The notes under the pieces are model-generated. The model was not told the DNA's origin and did not search any database. It saw nothing but the letters and a program-made list of their open reading frames with translations. Shown one piece after another: positions 16,401 to 25,184 of a stretch of 61,408 bases of DNA. The stretch spans positions 1 through 61,408 of the forward strand of contig JBASNZ010000085.1 of assembly GCA_049657775.1 (NCBI GenBank). Direction: 5' to 3'. Position 1 is the first letter of the stretch. Each line of letters opens with the position of its first letter. The stretch comes from JBASNZ01 sp049657775 (lineage in GTDB: Bacteria; Actinomycetota; Coriobacteriia; Anaerosomatales; Anaerosomataceae). A program made the position numbers and the translations under genes.

Positions 16401-18047
16401 ATGCACACTAGAGGATATACTCTTCACGAGGCCTTTTTGCACACGAAAGCGGGACGGGTGTTCTCATACCAGACGCGCGAGCTTGACACCGAAGGCGTGG
16501 CGTACCTGATCGCTAGGATCGTCAGCGCGCTCTTTGTGATGGGCATGTACCTCTGGTGGATCCGCACCCTGCCGCAAGTAAACGTTAAGACGGTGTACCT
16601 TGCCGGCGCGGTTCTCTGGGCTCTCAGCAGCGCGGTGGCTGTTCCGCTGCGAACCATCGGTGCGCGTGCGACCGCCGAGCGCACACTTCTGTGGACGATG
16701 CCGGCCGACCTGATCGCGCTTGGCCTGCTTACCGCCTCGGTCGGCCAGTTCGAAGACCCGTTCTACGCGTTCTACATCGCCGCCGCAGCCGTGTACGCCA
16801 CCGTCTTCAGACCGCGCAGGGCGTGGATGTTCACGGGCCTGTTCGTCGCCTCGTATCTGGCCGCGCATCTGTCGGGCCTGCACGCCGCACTCGAACCGGA
16901 GGCCTGCGTCTTCCTCGTTGCCAAGTCGGGCATGGTCATACTGCTTGGCTGGGCCGTCGGCGCCGTCATGGAGCGGCAGTCGCTCCGTGCAAGATCGCTC
17001 GAAGGCGAGACACGCGAGGTGGAGGCCCTCAACGAGCAGCTCGAACGCAGCGTGGCCGAGATGCGCGCCATCTCGGAGATCACCGAGCTCGTTCACTCCA
17101 CCCTGGACTTCGACAGCGTAGGCCCCACGGTCCTGGACATCCTGCAAAAGGTACTCGGGCTTCCTGCGGCCAGCATGTTTGTGATCGACAAAGCCAAGCA
17201 GCAGACGCTGTTCAGCGCGAGCAAGGGTGTGCCGGGCGATGCGACGTCGTACGCATACGACCTGACCGCCGGCGAGGTGGGGCGCACTGAGAATAAGGAC
17301 CATTTCGCGTGTATGGAGCTTTTGGACCACAACCAGATGCTGGTCGTGTTCTGTGCCGCGGCGGATGCCATCGATTCGCTCGATCGCGACGATCGCATGG
17401 TGCTGCAAGCCGTTGCATCCGAGTTGGTGGTTGCCGTGGAGAACTCCCGCCTCTATAAGCTTACGAAGCGCCTGGCGATCACGGACGAACTCACCGACCT
17501 GCACAACTACCGGTACCTCCAGCAGCGTCTGGACGACGAAGTCGGTCGTGCCAAGCGCTACGGCAAGACGCTCTCGTTCCTCATGCTCGATGTTGATGAC
17601 TTCAAGGGCGTCAACGACACCCACGGCCACCTCGTGGGTGACGGTGTGCTCGAAGGCCTGGGCCGGATCTTGAAGGCGACGGTTCGCGAGGTCGACGTGG
17701 TCGCCCGCTATGGCGGAGAGGAGTTCTCGGTGGTGCTGCCCGAGACGGATGCCGCCGGCGCCTTCATCGTTGCCGAGAAGGTGCGCGAGGCAGTGAGTCT
17801 CCACAAGTTCCTGGATGAGGACGGCGAGCCCACGATCCACGTGACCGTGAGCGTGGGACTTGCCAACCTGCCGGTCCATGCCGACGACAAAGAGTCGCTG
17901 CTGAAGGCAGCGGACGATGCTGTGTATCACGCCAAGGACACCGGCAAGGACCGCGTGCGCGCGCCGAGGATCCGCATGACCCGCCTCGGCCGCCCGACGG
18001 CGCCGAAGGTAGCGTCCGCGTTGAACGAGAGTGAGGTCGGCACGTGA
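16401..18047 (+). CDS. Membrane-bound diguanylate cyclase with GAF-like sensor
   Basis: The 548-residue product has about six N-terminal membrane helices (residues 30-195), a short coiled coil, a GAF-like domain (about 215-350) and a GGDEF domain (about 365-525) with the intact catalytic motif GGEEF at about 437. It should make cyclic di-GMP from two GTP. The start is uncertain: ATG 16401 gives MHTRGY, but a TATACT box at 16415-16420 would favour the later GTG at 16458. pheA overlaps its stop by four bases, so they share a transcript, an odd pairing of signalling with phenylalanine synthesis. Confidence 0.85.
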   Translation: MHTRGYTLHEAFLHTKAGRVFSYQTRELDTEGVAYLIARIVSALFVMGMYLWWIRTLPQVNVKTVYLAGAVLWALSSAVAVPLRTIGARATAERTLLWTMPADLIALGLLTASVGQFEDPFYAFYIAAAAVYATVFRPRRAWMFTGLFVASYLAAHLSGLHAALEPEACVFLVAKSGMVILLGWAVGAVMERQSLRARSLEGETREVEALNEQLERSVAEMRAISEITELVHSTLDFDSVGPTVLDILQKVLGLPAASMFVIDKAKQQTLFSASKGVPGDATSYAYDLTAGEVGRTENKDHFACMELLDHNQMLVVFCAAADAIDSLDRDDRMVLQAVASELVVAVENSRLYKLTKRLAITDELTDLHNYRYLQQRLDDEVGRAKRYGKTLSFLMLDVDDFKGVNDTHGHLVGDGVLEGLGRILKATVREVDVVARYGGEEFSVVLPETDAAGAFIVAEKVREAVSLHKFLDEDGEPTIHVTVSVGLANLPVHADDKESLLKAADDAVYHAKDTGKDRVRAPRIRMTRLGRPTAPKVASALNESEVGT

Positions 18048-18865
18048 CGAAATACGCGTTCCTGGGACCTGCTGGCACCTTCAGCGAGGAGGCGCTGCTC
18101 TCTCTCAAGCTGCCGGACTGCGAGCCGCTCGCGTGCTTGACCATCCCGGAGGTGTTCGAAGCCGTCGAACGAGGCCACGCCGAGGCCGGCGTGGTGCCGA
18201 TCGAGAACTCCATCGAGGGCTCGGTGTCGGCGACCCTGGATGCGCTTGTGTTTGACACGCAGCTCGAGATCCAACGCGAACTGGTCATCAACATCCGATT
18301 CTCGCTTGTGGTGGCGCCCGGAACCGCTTTGGCGGATGTAAAGTCCGTGGTGGCGCATCCCCAGGCGAGCGGTCAGTGCCGCCGCTGGCTGGAGCGCAAC
18401 CTCCCCGGTCGCCCTGTTGTGGCCGCAAACTCCAATGCCGGGGCCGTGCAGATCGCTGTCGCAAACCCGGGTGTTGCCGCCCTGGGCCCCTCGATCGCTG
18501 CCGAGCTCTACGGCGGCGAGGTGCTTGAGCACGACGTGCAAGATTACGCGGGCAACCAGACGCGGTTCGTCCTCATCGGCCGCGGACTGCAGCCGAGGAC
18601 GGGAAGCGACAAGACATCGCTCGCCCTGTTCATGAAGAAGGACAAGCCGGGCGCGCTGCTCATGATCCTCTCGGAGTTCGCCTACGGCGAGATCAACCTG
18701 ACGAAGATCCAGTCGCGGCCGACCAAGCGCCAGCTTGGCGACTACATGTTCTTCGTGGACTGCGAGGGGCATGTGGAGGACGCGAACGTCCGGCTGGCGC
18801 TCGATTGCCTGCGGCTCAAGCTGCGAGAGGTCAAGGTCCTGGGGAGCTATCCCAAGGCGAAGTAG
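18044..18865 (+). CDS. pheA: Prephenate dehydratase (monofunctional, with ACT domain)
   Basis: The 273-residue product shows the dehydratase core with GPAGTFSEEA (about residues 7-16), PIENSIEGSV (about 50-59) and the catalytic TRF motif in NQTRFVLIG (about 170). A C-terminal ACT domain (about 190-265) for phenylalanine feedback follows. It converts prephenate to phenylpyruvate in phenylalanine synthesis. The GTG start overlaps the preceding stop (GTGA). Length is normal for the monofunctional form without chorismate mutase. Confidence 0.95.
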   Translation: MTKYAFLGPAGTFSEEALLSLKLPDCEPLACLTIPEVFEAVERGHAEAGVVPIENSIEGSVSATLDALVFDTQLEIQRELVINIRFSLVVAPGTALADVKSVVAHPQASGQCRRWLERNLPGRPVVAANSNAGAVQIAVANPGVAALGPSIAAELYGGEVLEHDVQDYAGNQTRFVLIGRGLQPRTGSDKTSLALFMKKDKPGALLMILSEFAYGEINLTKIQSRPTKRQLGDYMFFVDCEGHVEDANVRLALDCLRLKLREVKVLGSYPKAK

Positions 18866-18868
18866 CGG

Positions 18869-19297
18869 CTACTCCGCCGCCTGCGTGCCGATGAGTACCA
18901 CCCCGTCGCCGAGGCCGATTTCGCGCGCGATTCCCGCGAGCACCCTGTCAGCAGTGACCAGCGTGAACCCGCTCTGGATCGCCGCAGCGACGTAGTAGCA
19001 GTCGTAGATGGGGTGGTCGAACTCAAGGGCGATGTGCAGGGCGTCGGCGGTGAGGTCGGCGAGTGGGAGGGGCTGCAGCGGGTACGCCAGGAGGTTGGCG
19101 AGCGCCTCACCGACCGCGTTGTCGTCGACCTGGCCCCGATGCGAGCGCTTCCAGAGTGCATTGGCACACTCGGCATACACGAGCTCAGGACATACTATCT
19201 CTGTGGCGGCGCGCATGACTCGTACCGCAGCGGCTGATCCAGGTTCATCCACCAGGCACTTCACCAGCACCGATGCATCGGAGACGAGTTCCATCAT
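18869..19297 (-). CDS. vapC: PIN-domain toxin of a VapBC/FitAB-type module
   Basis: The 142-residue PIN domain keeps its acidic residues: Asp in VSDASVLVK (residue about 7), Glu in YAEC (about 42), and Asp in IYDCYYVAAA (about 99) and TADRVL (about 117). PIN toxins are metal-dependent ribonucleases, often cutting tRNA or rRNA. The ATG overlaps the antitoxin stop (ATGA). It is first of three such pairs within 6.7 kb. It ends four bases from the pheA stop, tail to tail. Confidence 0.88.
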   Translation of the reverse strand: MMELVSDASVLVKCLVDEPGSAAAVRVMRAATEIVCPELVYAECANALWKRSHRGQVDDNAVGEALANLLAYPLQPLPLADLTADALHIALEFDHPIYDCYYVAAAIQSGFTLVTADRVLAGIAREIGLGDGVVLIGTQAAE

Positions 19298-19530
19298 CGC
19301 GAGTCGCGATCCTCTCGTATGAGGTCGGTGCTGTCATCTGTGATGTTCCACGCCCTGGAGCGCTCCCGGAACTCGTCAGCCTTGCTCCACCACTCGGCGA
19401 GGGTGGGCCTTGCCGCGGCGTGCAGCACGGACATGAGCTCCACCTGGAGCGAGTGCTTGTTGTTAGCGGCGCGCTCCTTGAGCTTGGCCACAAGGTCCTC
19501 CGGTACGTCTCTGATGAGCAAGTCGGGCAC
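19294..19530 (-). CDS. vapB: FitA/VapB-type ribbon-helix-helix antitoxin
   Basis: The 78-residue protein begins with a FitA-like ribbon-helix-helix (DLLIRDVPEDLVAKLKERAA then the NKHSLQVELMSVL helix). Its acidic tail DDSTDLIREDRDSR can block the PIN active site. GGAGGAGG precedes the ATG. Upstream, TGATAGCA occurs twice, at 19551-19558 and 19562-19569, eleven bases apart, a likely operator for autoregulation. It forms a pair with the overlapping PIN gene. Confidence 0.85.
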   Translation of the reverse strand: MPDLLIRDVPEDLVAKLKERAANNKHSLQVELMSVLHAAARPTLAEWWSKADEFRERSRAWNITDDSTDLIREDRDSR

Positions 19531-19681
19531 GGCGCGCCTCCTCCAATCGGTGATAGCAGAATGATAGCACCGTGAAGCGCAGTTGCATCGTACGTGTGAG
19601 GCCTTTCCGACCTCTGACCGAAATCCAACCGGGGCATTGAGGCATACTTGAGCCGTGGACGCCGGCTGAAGGGGGCATCAG

Positions 19682-20134
19682 ATGCGCAAGACGATGAAGG
19701 AATTCAGGGAGTTCGCGATCAAGGGCAACGCCGTCGATCTGGCCGTTGGCGTGATCATCGGCGCGGCGTTCGGCGCTGTTGTCACATCACTGGTAAAAGA
19801 CGTGATCATGCCGCCGATCGGCGCGCTGCTCGGCGGAGCGGACTTCTCGCAGTTGTTCGTTGTGCTCAAAGAGGGCGCGACCGCGGCGCCATACGCGACC
19901 GTGCAGGCGGCTGCTGATGCGGGTGCCGTGACGCTCAACTACGGCGTATTCGTGAACACGCTACTCAACTTCGTCATCGTGGCCTTCGCGGTGTTCATGC
20001 TGGTGAAGCTGATCAACCGGCTGCGCAAGACGGAGGAAGCAGAAGTCACCACCAAGGAGTGCCCGTTCTGCCTCACCGAGGTGCCGCTGGCGGCCGTCAA
20101 GTGCCCGGCATGCACGAGCGAGTTGGGGAAGTAG
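19682..20134 (+). CDS. mscL: Large-conductance mechanosensitive channel with zinc-ribbon tail
   Basis: The 150-residue product has the MscL N-terminus (EFREFAIKGNAVDLAVGVIIG) with two membrane helices (about residues 17-45 and 88-110). MscL opens under membrane tension to release solutes during osmotic downshock. The C-terminus carries CPFC and CPAC pairs, a zinc-ribbon extension seen in some MscL proteins. GAAGGGGG precedes the ATG. It stands alone between accessory genes. Confidence 0.94.
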   Translation: MRKTMKEFREFAIKGNAVDLAVGVIIGAAFGAVVTSLVKDVIMPPIGALLGGADFSQLFVVLKEGATAAPYATVQAAADAGAVTLNYGVFVNTLLNFVIVAFAVFMLVKLINRLRKTEEAEVTTKECPFCLTEVPLAAVKCPACTSELGK

Positions 20135-20161
20135 GGCGAGGACGACCGGCGAGGTGGGGTC

Positions 20162-20640
20162 CTACGCGAGCGCGCGACCCAGTCGCCGCGCGAGCGCACC
20201 GAGCGTCACAAGCGGAGGCAGGCCCGGAGTCTCGGGCAGCACCGAGGCGTCCGCGACGAACAAGCCCTCGATCTGCGTCTGCAGGCCGCTGTCCACGACC
20301 GTCCCGATGGCCGCCGTGCCGCCCGGATGTGCGCCTTGCGGCTTGCTCACCATGATCGAGTCGGGTCATCGTCGAGACGGCCGATGACCTGACCGTCGCC
20401 AAGGTTGCCGTAGATGATGGTGCCTTCGTCGGACTTCTTGGGCATCCGGGTGACGCGATTGCCGTTCTAGATCCGCGTGGCGTCGGCGAGGGTCCCCGGG
20501 TGCTCCTCGCGCCTGCCTGCCTCAAGAACCAGCACGTCTTTGCCAGCGGTTGCGAGTTCGCGCGCGACGATCGCTCCGCCCATACCCGCTCCGACTACGA
20601 TGGCGTGGTAGTGGTGGCTGTCCTCGTGGGTGCTCTTCAT
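20162..20640 (-). pseudogene. Decayed GMC oxidoreductase
   Basis: The 5' part (ATG 20640) encodes a normal FAD-binding start, VVGAGMGGAIVARELATAG, then meets an in-frame TAG at 20467-20469. After the stop the same frame continues with a recognisable piece (NGNRVTRMPKKSDEGTI) to about 20354. The final 63 codons in another frame (20162-20353) hold the GMC C-terminal His motif HPGGTAAIG and the closing VADASVLPETPG. About 350 central residues are gone. The gene is therefore broken by a stop, a frameshift and a large deletion. Confidence 0.85.
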
Positions 20641-20768
20641 AACCGAGCCCCCCTGTGGGGGCGTGGCGCGATGGACGCGCCCCGACTCGCCCAAAGATAG
20701 GAAGCGTGTACCCACCTGAGGCCCGCATGGTGCGGGTGATTTCGACGAGCGGTGCGTACGACGGGCGG

Positions 20769-21200
20769 CTAGCGCAGCAGCCGAACGGCGCATTCGGTGA
20801 CGCGCGCGTGGGCGCGGTCGGCGGTGAAGAGCTCGCACTCCAGGAGCATGGCGAGCGCGGGGAAGAGCGCATCGTTGATGGTGAGGTCGTGCTCCCGGGC
20901 GAGTACGACCGCGGCGCTAGTCAGCTGATGCGTGAGAGGTACCGTCACCAGGTCGAAGCCGTGGAGCGCCGCAGCTACATCCTTCAGGGTCTCAAGAGGG
21001 ACGCCCGCGTACTGCATCCCGTTGAGGACCTCTGCCGCAAAGTGCCCCGGGGCCACGAGCGTGGTCTCCCGCGAGCGGTGCCGTTCTAGCAGATGCCACG
21101 CGACGTTGAGGGCACTCTCGTCAGCGCTCTTGAACCACTTGACGGCGACCGAGCTGTCGACGACCACGATACGCGCAGGCGAGACCGCGGACGCGGTCAC
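20769..21200 (-). CDS. vapC: PIN-domain VapC toxin
   Basis: The 143-residue PIN protein keeps Asp in VVVDSSVAVKWF (about residue 15), Glu in AAEVLNG (about 57), Asp in TINDALFPALA (about 109) and Asp in TADRAHA (about 127). The GTG at 21200 overlaps the antitoxin stop as GTGA, which decides the start. Ribonuclease toxin of a type II module. Its end is 129 bases from the decayed GMC gene. Confidence 0.88.
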   Translation of the reverse strand: MTASAVSPARIVVVDSSVAVKWFKSADESALNVAWHLLERHRSRETTLVAPGHFAAEVLNGMQYAGVPLETLKDVAAALHGFDLVTVPLTHQLTSAAVVLAREHDLTINDALFPALAMLLECELFTADRAHARVTECAVRLLR

Positions 21201-21487
21201 TCGTCCTCCTCCCGCAGCCATCGCGGTGGCGCGTCTCGAACGGCTCGGATGATCGACTCCGCATCAGGTGTGTCTGACGGTAGGCGGTTTGCGATCTCGC
21301 GGGCGCTGGCCATCGCCTCGCTGATGCGCCGGTAACGTTCGGCGTGCTCCTTGCCCGCGTCGAGATCAGCGCCGTAATGCGCGATGGCTTCCTGGATGAA
21401 TGCAGATCGCGAGATTCCCGCCAGTGCGGCGCGGTGATCGACGTCTTCGAGCATGCCGTCCGGCAGCGAGATGGTGGGCTTGGCCAT
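21197..21487 (-). CDS. vapB: Ribbon-helix-helix VapB-type antitoxin
   Basis: The 96-residue protein starts with a CopG-like ribbon-helix-helix (TISLPDGMLEDVDHRAALAGISRSAFIQEAI) and ends in an acidic, tryptophan-containing tail (RWLREEDE) able to neutralise the toxin. The region upstream has GGTACC and AGTACT palindromes at about 21519-21537 that may form the operator. Coupled to the following PIN gene by a four-base overlap. Confidence 0.85.
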   Translation of the reverse strand: MAKPTISLPDGMLEDVDHRAALAGISRSAFIQEAIAHYGADLDAGKEHAERYRRISEAMASAREIANRLPSDTPDAESIIRAVRDAPPRWLREEDE

Positions 21488-21616
21488 GGGGCGCGCTCCG
21501 CAGGTGGGACGGTAGGTGGTACCAAGAGTAGTACTGGAAGGGAGTGATGGTCAAGAGAGGAGGCGGTGTATCAGCCCTCTAAGATGCGGTGTAGGATCTA
21601 CGCGAGGGGGTTGAGT

Positions 21617-22558
21617 ATGTCGTCAGCATTAGACGCGGTACTGTCTGCTGTTTCGCCCGAGCACGGCAGAGCGCTTGAATGGTTCGTCGAGCACGAGGGG
21701 ACGGTTGGCCCACGCCCGTGGCGCGTTGACGGCAAGTCGGTGGTGCCGGGCGTGACCATGGCTATGACCGCCGAGCGGGGGATCCATAAGCCTGCAGGGC
21801 TGGACTGGGCGCTGAGCATCGGAGCGACCAGTGGAAGTCTCTACCTTGACGGCAAGCCCACTCCGGTTGACAAGTACACCTGGGTGCTGGCCTATCGAGA
21901 GCACTCTGGAACTCAGGGCAGAGGCCTGGAATCGCGCTGGAATCGCGCCCTTCTGCGGAACCTTCGGGATCGTATCCCGGTCGGGGTCTTCGTGCCCGCC
22001 GACGGCGGAGCCAATCTGAACATGGGGCTCGCCATGCCGGAGGACTTCGATCCCGGGACCGGAACGTTCCTGCTGCGCGGACCGATGAGGCATACACAGC
22101 CTGCGGAGATATGGGAGGACAGTCGCAACCGCAGTGACCCACTCGAGAGTCTACTCGTGGCAGAGGCTCTCGATGCAAAGACCCTAGTGGCCGTGCAGCA
22201 GCGCAGGGCGCAGGACGTCTTTCGTGACTCGCTTATGGACGCCTACGCTGGTCGCTGCTGTATTTCGCGCTACGAGGTGCCTGAAGCGCTTCAGGCGGCG
22301 CACATCCTTGCGTACAGCGGTCGGTCCAGCCAGATTCCGGAGAATGGACTTCTATTGCGGGCCGATCTCCACCTCCTCTTCGATAGGCACATGTTCGGCA
22401 TCGATCCAAGCACGATGGTGGTCAAGGTGTCTTCGAAGCTCACACGCACGCCGTACGCGGGCATCGACGGCGTAGCGGTGCTCAGCGCAGCGGATAGCGC
22501 GAGGGCCCCAGACCCGAAGCGGCTGGCGGTACACTGGGCAGTGTTCAGCGGTCAATGA
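21617..22558 (+). CDS. HNH endonuclease (HNH_2-type) with unknown N-terminal domain
   Basis: The 313-residue product has an N-terminal half of unknown fold. The C-terminal HNH nuclease (about residues 215-285) follows: CCISRYEV, then the catalytic His in QAAHILAYS, Asn in ENGLLLRADLH and the closing His in LHLLFDRHMFGID. This domain resembles HNH_2 nucleases found in restriction-like and phage-defence proteins. GAGGGGG precedes the ATG at 21617. No methyltransferase is nearby, so it may be a modification-dependent or solitary nuclease. DNA target unknown. It sits among toxin-antitoxin and decayed genes. Confidence 0.75.
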   Translation: MSSALDAVLSAVSPEHGRALEWFVEHEGTVGPRPWRVDGKSVVPGVTMAMTAERGIHKPAGLDWALSIGATSGSLYLDGKPTPVDKYTWVLAYREHSGTQGRGLESRWNRALLRNLRDRIPVGVFVPADGGANLNMGLAMPEDFDPGTGTFLLRGPMRHTQPAEIWEDSRNRSDPLESLLVAEALDAKTLVAVQQRRAQDVFRDSLMDAYAGRCCISRYEVPEALQAAHILAYSGRSSQIPENGLLLRADLHLLFDRHMFGIDPSTMVVKVSSKLTRTPYAGIDGVAVLSAADSARAPDPKRLAVHWAVFSGQ

Positions 22559-22762
22559 TCAACCGCCCCCTCCATCTCTCCTCGGGCATATCCCTCCCGT
22601 AGCGCGGGCTTCGGCGGCACGTCGTGCCGCGCCCCGCTGATCGGAGGGAGGACGCTTGCAGCGATTCCGCTGGACGAGCTTATCGGGGGGCTTAACTAAC
22701 ACCGCGCGGAAAGCTACTCTGAAGTGTTGGAAGTGCAACGGCCTCAGAGTCGACTTCCGAGT
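22559..22762. other. Spacer with no supported gene
   Basis: These 204 bases lie between the HNH gene and the AlbA_2 relic. A G/C-rich imperfect hairpin is present around 22600-22635. I see no ribosome site linked to a plausible frame apart from that of the relic. Confidence 0.3.
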
Positions 22763-23769
22763 ATGGACATCGAACCGATCAAGGCGGCACCCGAGGGCAA
22801 GACGCTCGAGTTCAAGCGCGATATCTCCTCGGCAGTACCTATCCTCAAGACGGTGTGCGCATTCGCGAACACCGCTGGTGGCACGCTGCTGATCGGCATC
22901 GAGGACCGCAGCGGCGCCGTGATCGGCGTTGACGATCCGCTCGATGCCGAAGAACGTCTGGCGAGCATCATCGCCGATGGCATCACGCCGCGGCTGCTTC
23001 CCGACATCGAGATCGTGCCCTGGCGGGACACGCACGTCGTCGTGGTGCGCGTGCATCCTGGGCCATCTCGGCCTTACTACCTGGTTGCGCAGGGTTCCGA
23101 GCGGGGCGCGTACGTCCGGTTGGGGTCCACCGATCGCACCGCCGATCCCGAGTTGTTCGCAGAGCTCGCCCGCTCGGCTCGGGGTGTCGGTTTTGACGAG
23201 GGGCCCGACGGTGGCGTGGGGGTCGATGCGCTCGACGCGGTGGCCATCCGGCGCGTGTTCGGAAGGGATCGGGACATCGCACCTGCGGCGCTGAGGACGC
23301 TCAAGCTCACCACCGTGCAAAGCGGCGCAGTCGTTCCAACCGTTGGCGGCATGCTGCTCTTTGGCCGTGACCGGCTCGAGCGGTACCCCGACGCGTGGCT
23401 GCAGGCAGGGCGCTTTCGCGGGCTGACGAAGAGCGCGGTGATCGACTCGGCGGACATAACGGCCGGCCTGGTCGATGCCACTGACCAGGCCATCGCTTTC
23501 GTGCTTCGCAACACCGCGGTCTCATACGAGATCAGAGGAGCCCGCCGCATCGAGGTACCGGAGTACCCGCCGGTCGCGGTTCGGGAGGCCGTAGTGAACG
23601 CGGTCGTGTATGCGGACTACTCGCAGCGTGGCGGCCCCATCAGGATCGCGAGCGACTCCTCAAGCTGATCGAGCGCGGGTTGGTGGTTGAGGTCGGCTCG
23701 GGACCCACGGATCCGCAGCGCCGCTACCACGTGGCCGAGGAGCCTGCGCGGTGGGGTGGGGCGGTCTAG
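22763..23769 (+). pseudogene. Broken AlbA_2 (Schlafen-type) putative DNA-binding protein
   Basis: From the ATG at 22763 about 300 residues show the AlbA_2 domain (GKTLEFKRDIS, FANTAGGTLLIGIED, Y-x-R-x-G-S) and the start of the RecG-like ATPase region (PPVAVREAVVNAVVYADYS). The frame then runs into SDSSS and a stop at 23666-23668. The family's C-terminal winged helix continues in another frame (RLLKLIERGLVVEVGSG... to the TAG at 23767-23769). About 100 or more residues between are deleted at about 23645-23652. Originally a putative transcriptional regulator or nucleic-acid-binding ATPase. Confidence 0.8.
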
Positions 23770-23823
23770 CGGAAACGATGAGATTCGCTCGACACTGTCG
23801 GTCAGGTAACCCCGGCGCCTTCG

Positions 23824-24174
23824 CTACTTCGCTCCCAGCAGCGCCCTGACCTGCGCGATCGCCTCAACTCGCTCGTCGCCCATCAGCTCGTCCACGCGCT
23901 TGAGGGCGATCACCACACCCTTGTAGGCGTCTTTGCGCGAGCGGCGGGAGAGCCTGCCCGGCTCGGGCGGCAGGAAGACAGCGAGCTCCGGGGACAGCTT
24001 GTAGCGCTCGGCGGCGTGCATCGCGCGCTCCAGTTCGGCTTCGTTGGGCGACGTCCACGGACGCAGCGTGTACATGACGTATGTCGTAACGAATGCCCCG
24101 GCCACACCCGCGCCACCCTGCAGCCCCGCGAATGCGGCCATCATCGCGGCGGGCATCTGCTGCTGGCGGCTCAC
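23824..24174 (-). CDS. Small protein of unknown function coupled to alkA
   Basis: The 116-residue product has one hydrophobic segment (AGLQGGAGVAGAFVTTYVMY, about residues 15-34) then a charged helical region (SPNEAELERAMHAAERYK). The GTG at 24174 overlaps the glycosylase stop as GTGA, which decides the start and shows cotranslation. Its family is not recognised. A membrane-tethered helper of unknown role is possible. Confidence 0.55.
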   Translation of the reverse strand: MSRQQQMPAAMMAAFAGLQGGAGVAGAFVTTYVMYTLRPWTSPNEAELERAMHAAERYKLSPELAVFLPPEPGRLSRRSRKDAYKGVVIALKRVDELMGDERVEAIAQVRALLGAK

Positions 24175-24818
24175 GAGCGTACCGCTCTCTCCTCGGCACG
24201 GCGCAGGGCGAGTCCGTTCCACAGGTAGAGCGATGCGCACGTGCGATACGGCTTCCAGGCCTCGCCGATCGCGGCGATCGGCTCGCGGCTGTCGGCACTG
24301 TCGAGGCCGTAGAGCCACGCAACGGTCGAGCGGAGCGCGCCGTCATCGACCGCGAGCACGTCCGGGCGCCCGAGCGAGAAGATGAGGAACATCTCGGCGG
24401 TCCAGCGGCCGATGCCCTTGACGGCGGTGAGCTCGGTGATGACCTCGTCGTCGGGCAGTGTCGAGACGTGCGCGAGGTCGAGACGCCCGTCCGCCACGTG
24501 CATGGCAAGGTCGCGCAGGAACGCGGTCTTGCTGCCCGAAAGCCCCGCGCCACGAAGCGTTGCGTCGTCCGCCGCCAGGACGTGCTCGGGCGCCACGTCG
24601 CCGCCAAGCGAGCTCACCAGGCGACTCCAGATGGTGCTCGCCGCCTTGTCCGAGAGTTGCTGCGCCACGATCGCGCTCGCAAGTGAGGAGTAGTGGTCGG
24701 TCTCGAGCGTTTGCGTGAGCGGACCGACGCGGGCGATGAGGTCACCCAACACCGCGTCCGCTGCTGAGAGGTGCAGCACCTCGGGCGAGTCGAGATCGTA
24801 TGAGAGCGCGTTGGGCAT
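24171..24818 (-). CDS. DNA-3-methyladenine glycosylase II (AlkA-like)
   Basis: The 215-residue HhH-GPD protein carries IVAQQLSDKAASTI (about residues 50), the hairpin motif VKGIGRWTAEMFLIF (about 130-145) and the catalytic Asp in DVLAVDDGALR (about 155). It removes alkylated purines from DNA. It lacks the N-terminal domain of E. coli AlkA, as usual for short bacterial forms. A TACAAT at 24825-24830 lies so close to the ATG that the message may be nearly leaderless. It is divergent from the third VapBC pair. Confidence 0.88.
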   Translation of the reverse strand: MPNALSYDLDSPEVLHLSAADAVLGDLIARVGPLTQTLETDHYSSLASAIVAQQLSDKAASTIWSRLVSSLGGDVAPEHVLAADDATLRGAGLSGSKTAFLRDLAMHVADGRLDLAHVSTLPDDEVITELTAVKGIGRWTAEMFLIFSLGRPDVLAVDDGALRSTVAWLYGLDSADSREPIAAIGEAWKPYRTCASLYLWNGLALRRAEERAVRS

Positions 24819-24834
24819 GCGCCGATTGTAGCGC

Positions 24835-24887
24835 TTGATTCGTGTCAGACCTCGGTCGTACTATGGGTACGACCTCGGAGTACGACC
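24835..24887 (+). promoter_or_regulatory. Promoter and three-half-site operator of the third VapBC module
   Basis: TTGATT (24835-24840) and TACTAT (24859-24864) are 18 bases apart. Overlapping the -10 box, GGTCGTAC (24854-24861) and GTACGACC (24867-24874) form a perfect inverted repeat with a five-base spacer. A third copy GTACGACC (24880-24887) follows 13 bases after the second. Antitoxins of this class bind such repeats cooperatively, so autorepression is expected. Confidence 0.65.
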
Positions 24888-24899
24888 ACAGGAGGAGTC

Positions 24900-25184
24900 A
24901 TGGCGGTCGAGAAGTTCTCCATATCGCTGCCTGAGGAGCTTGTCGCCAGCCTCGATGAGATCGCGGCCGAAGATGGACTCACGCGCAGCGCGGTGATCCG
25001 CGAGGTCACAACGGAGTATGTGAGCAAGCGCAGGTCGGCCGCGTACGAGGAGGAACGGCGCAGGCGCATCGACGGCGCGATCGAGGGGTTCAGGCGGCTC
25101 GCGGAGGAGTGGGGCCCCGACGAGCGAAGCGCGGCCGACATCATCCGCGAGATGAGAGAGACCGAGGAGGGGCTCGGTGATTGA
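24900..25184 (+). CDS. vapB: Ribbon-helix-helix VapB-type antitoxin
   Basis: The 94-residue protein begins EKFSISLPEELVASLDEIA, a CopG-type ribbon-helix-helix for DNA binding. It continues into a highly charged helix (EEERRRRIDGAIEGF) and an acidic tail (MRETEEGLGD). AGGAGGA precedes the ATG. The operator of three half-sites lies just upstream. Its stop overlaps the toxin start by eight bases. Expected role is to bind and neutralise the PIN toxin and to repress the operon. Confidence 0.87.
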   Translation: MAVEKFSISLPEELVASLDEIAAEDGLTRSAVIREVTTEYVSKRRSAAYEEERRRRIDGAIEGFRRLAEEWGPDERSAADIIREMRETEEGLGD

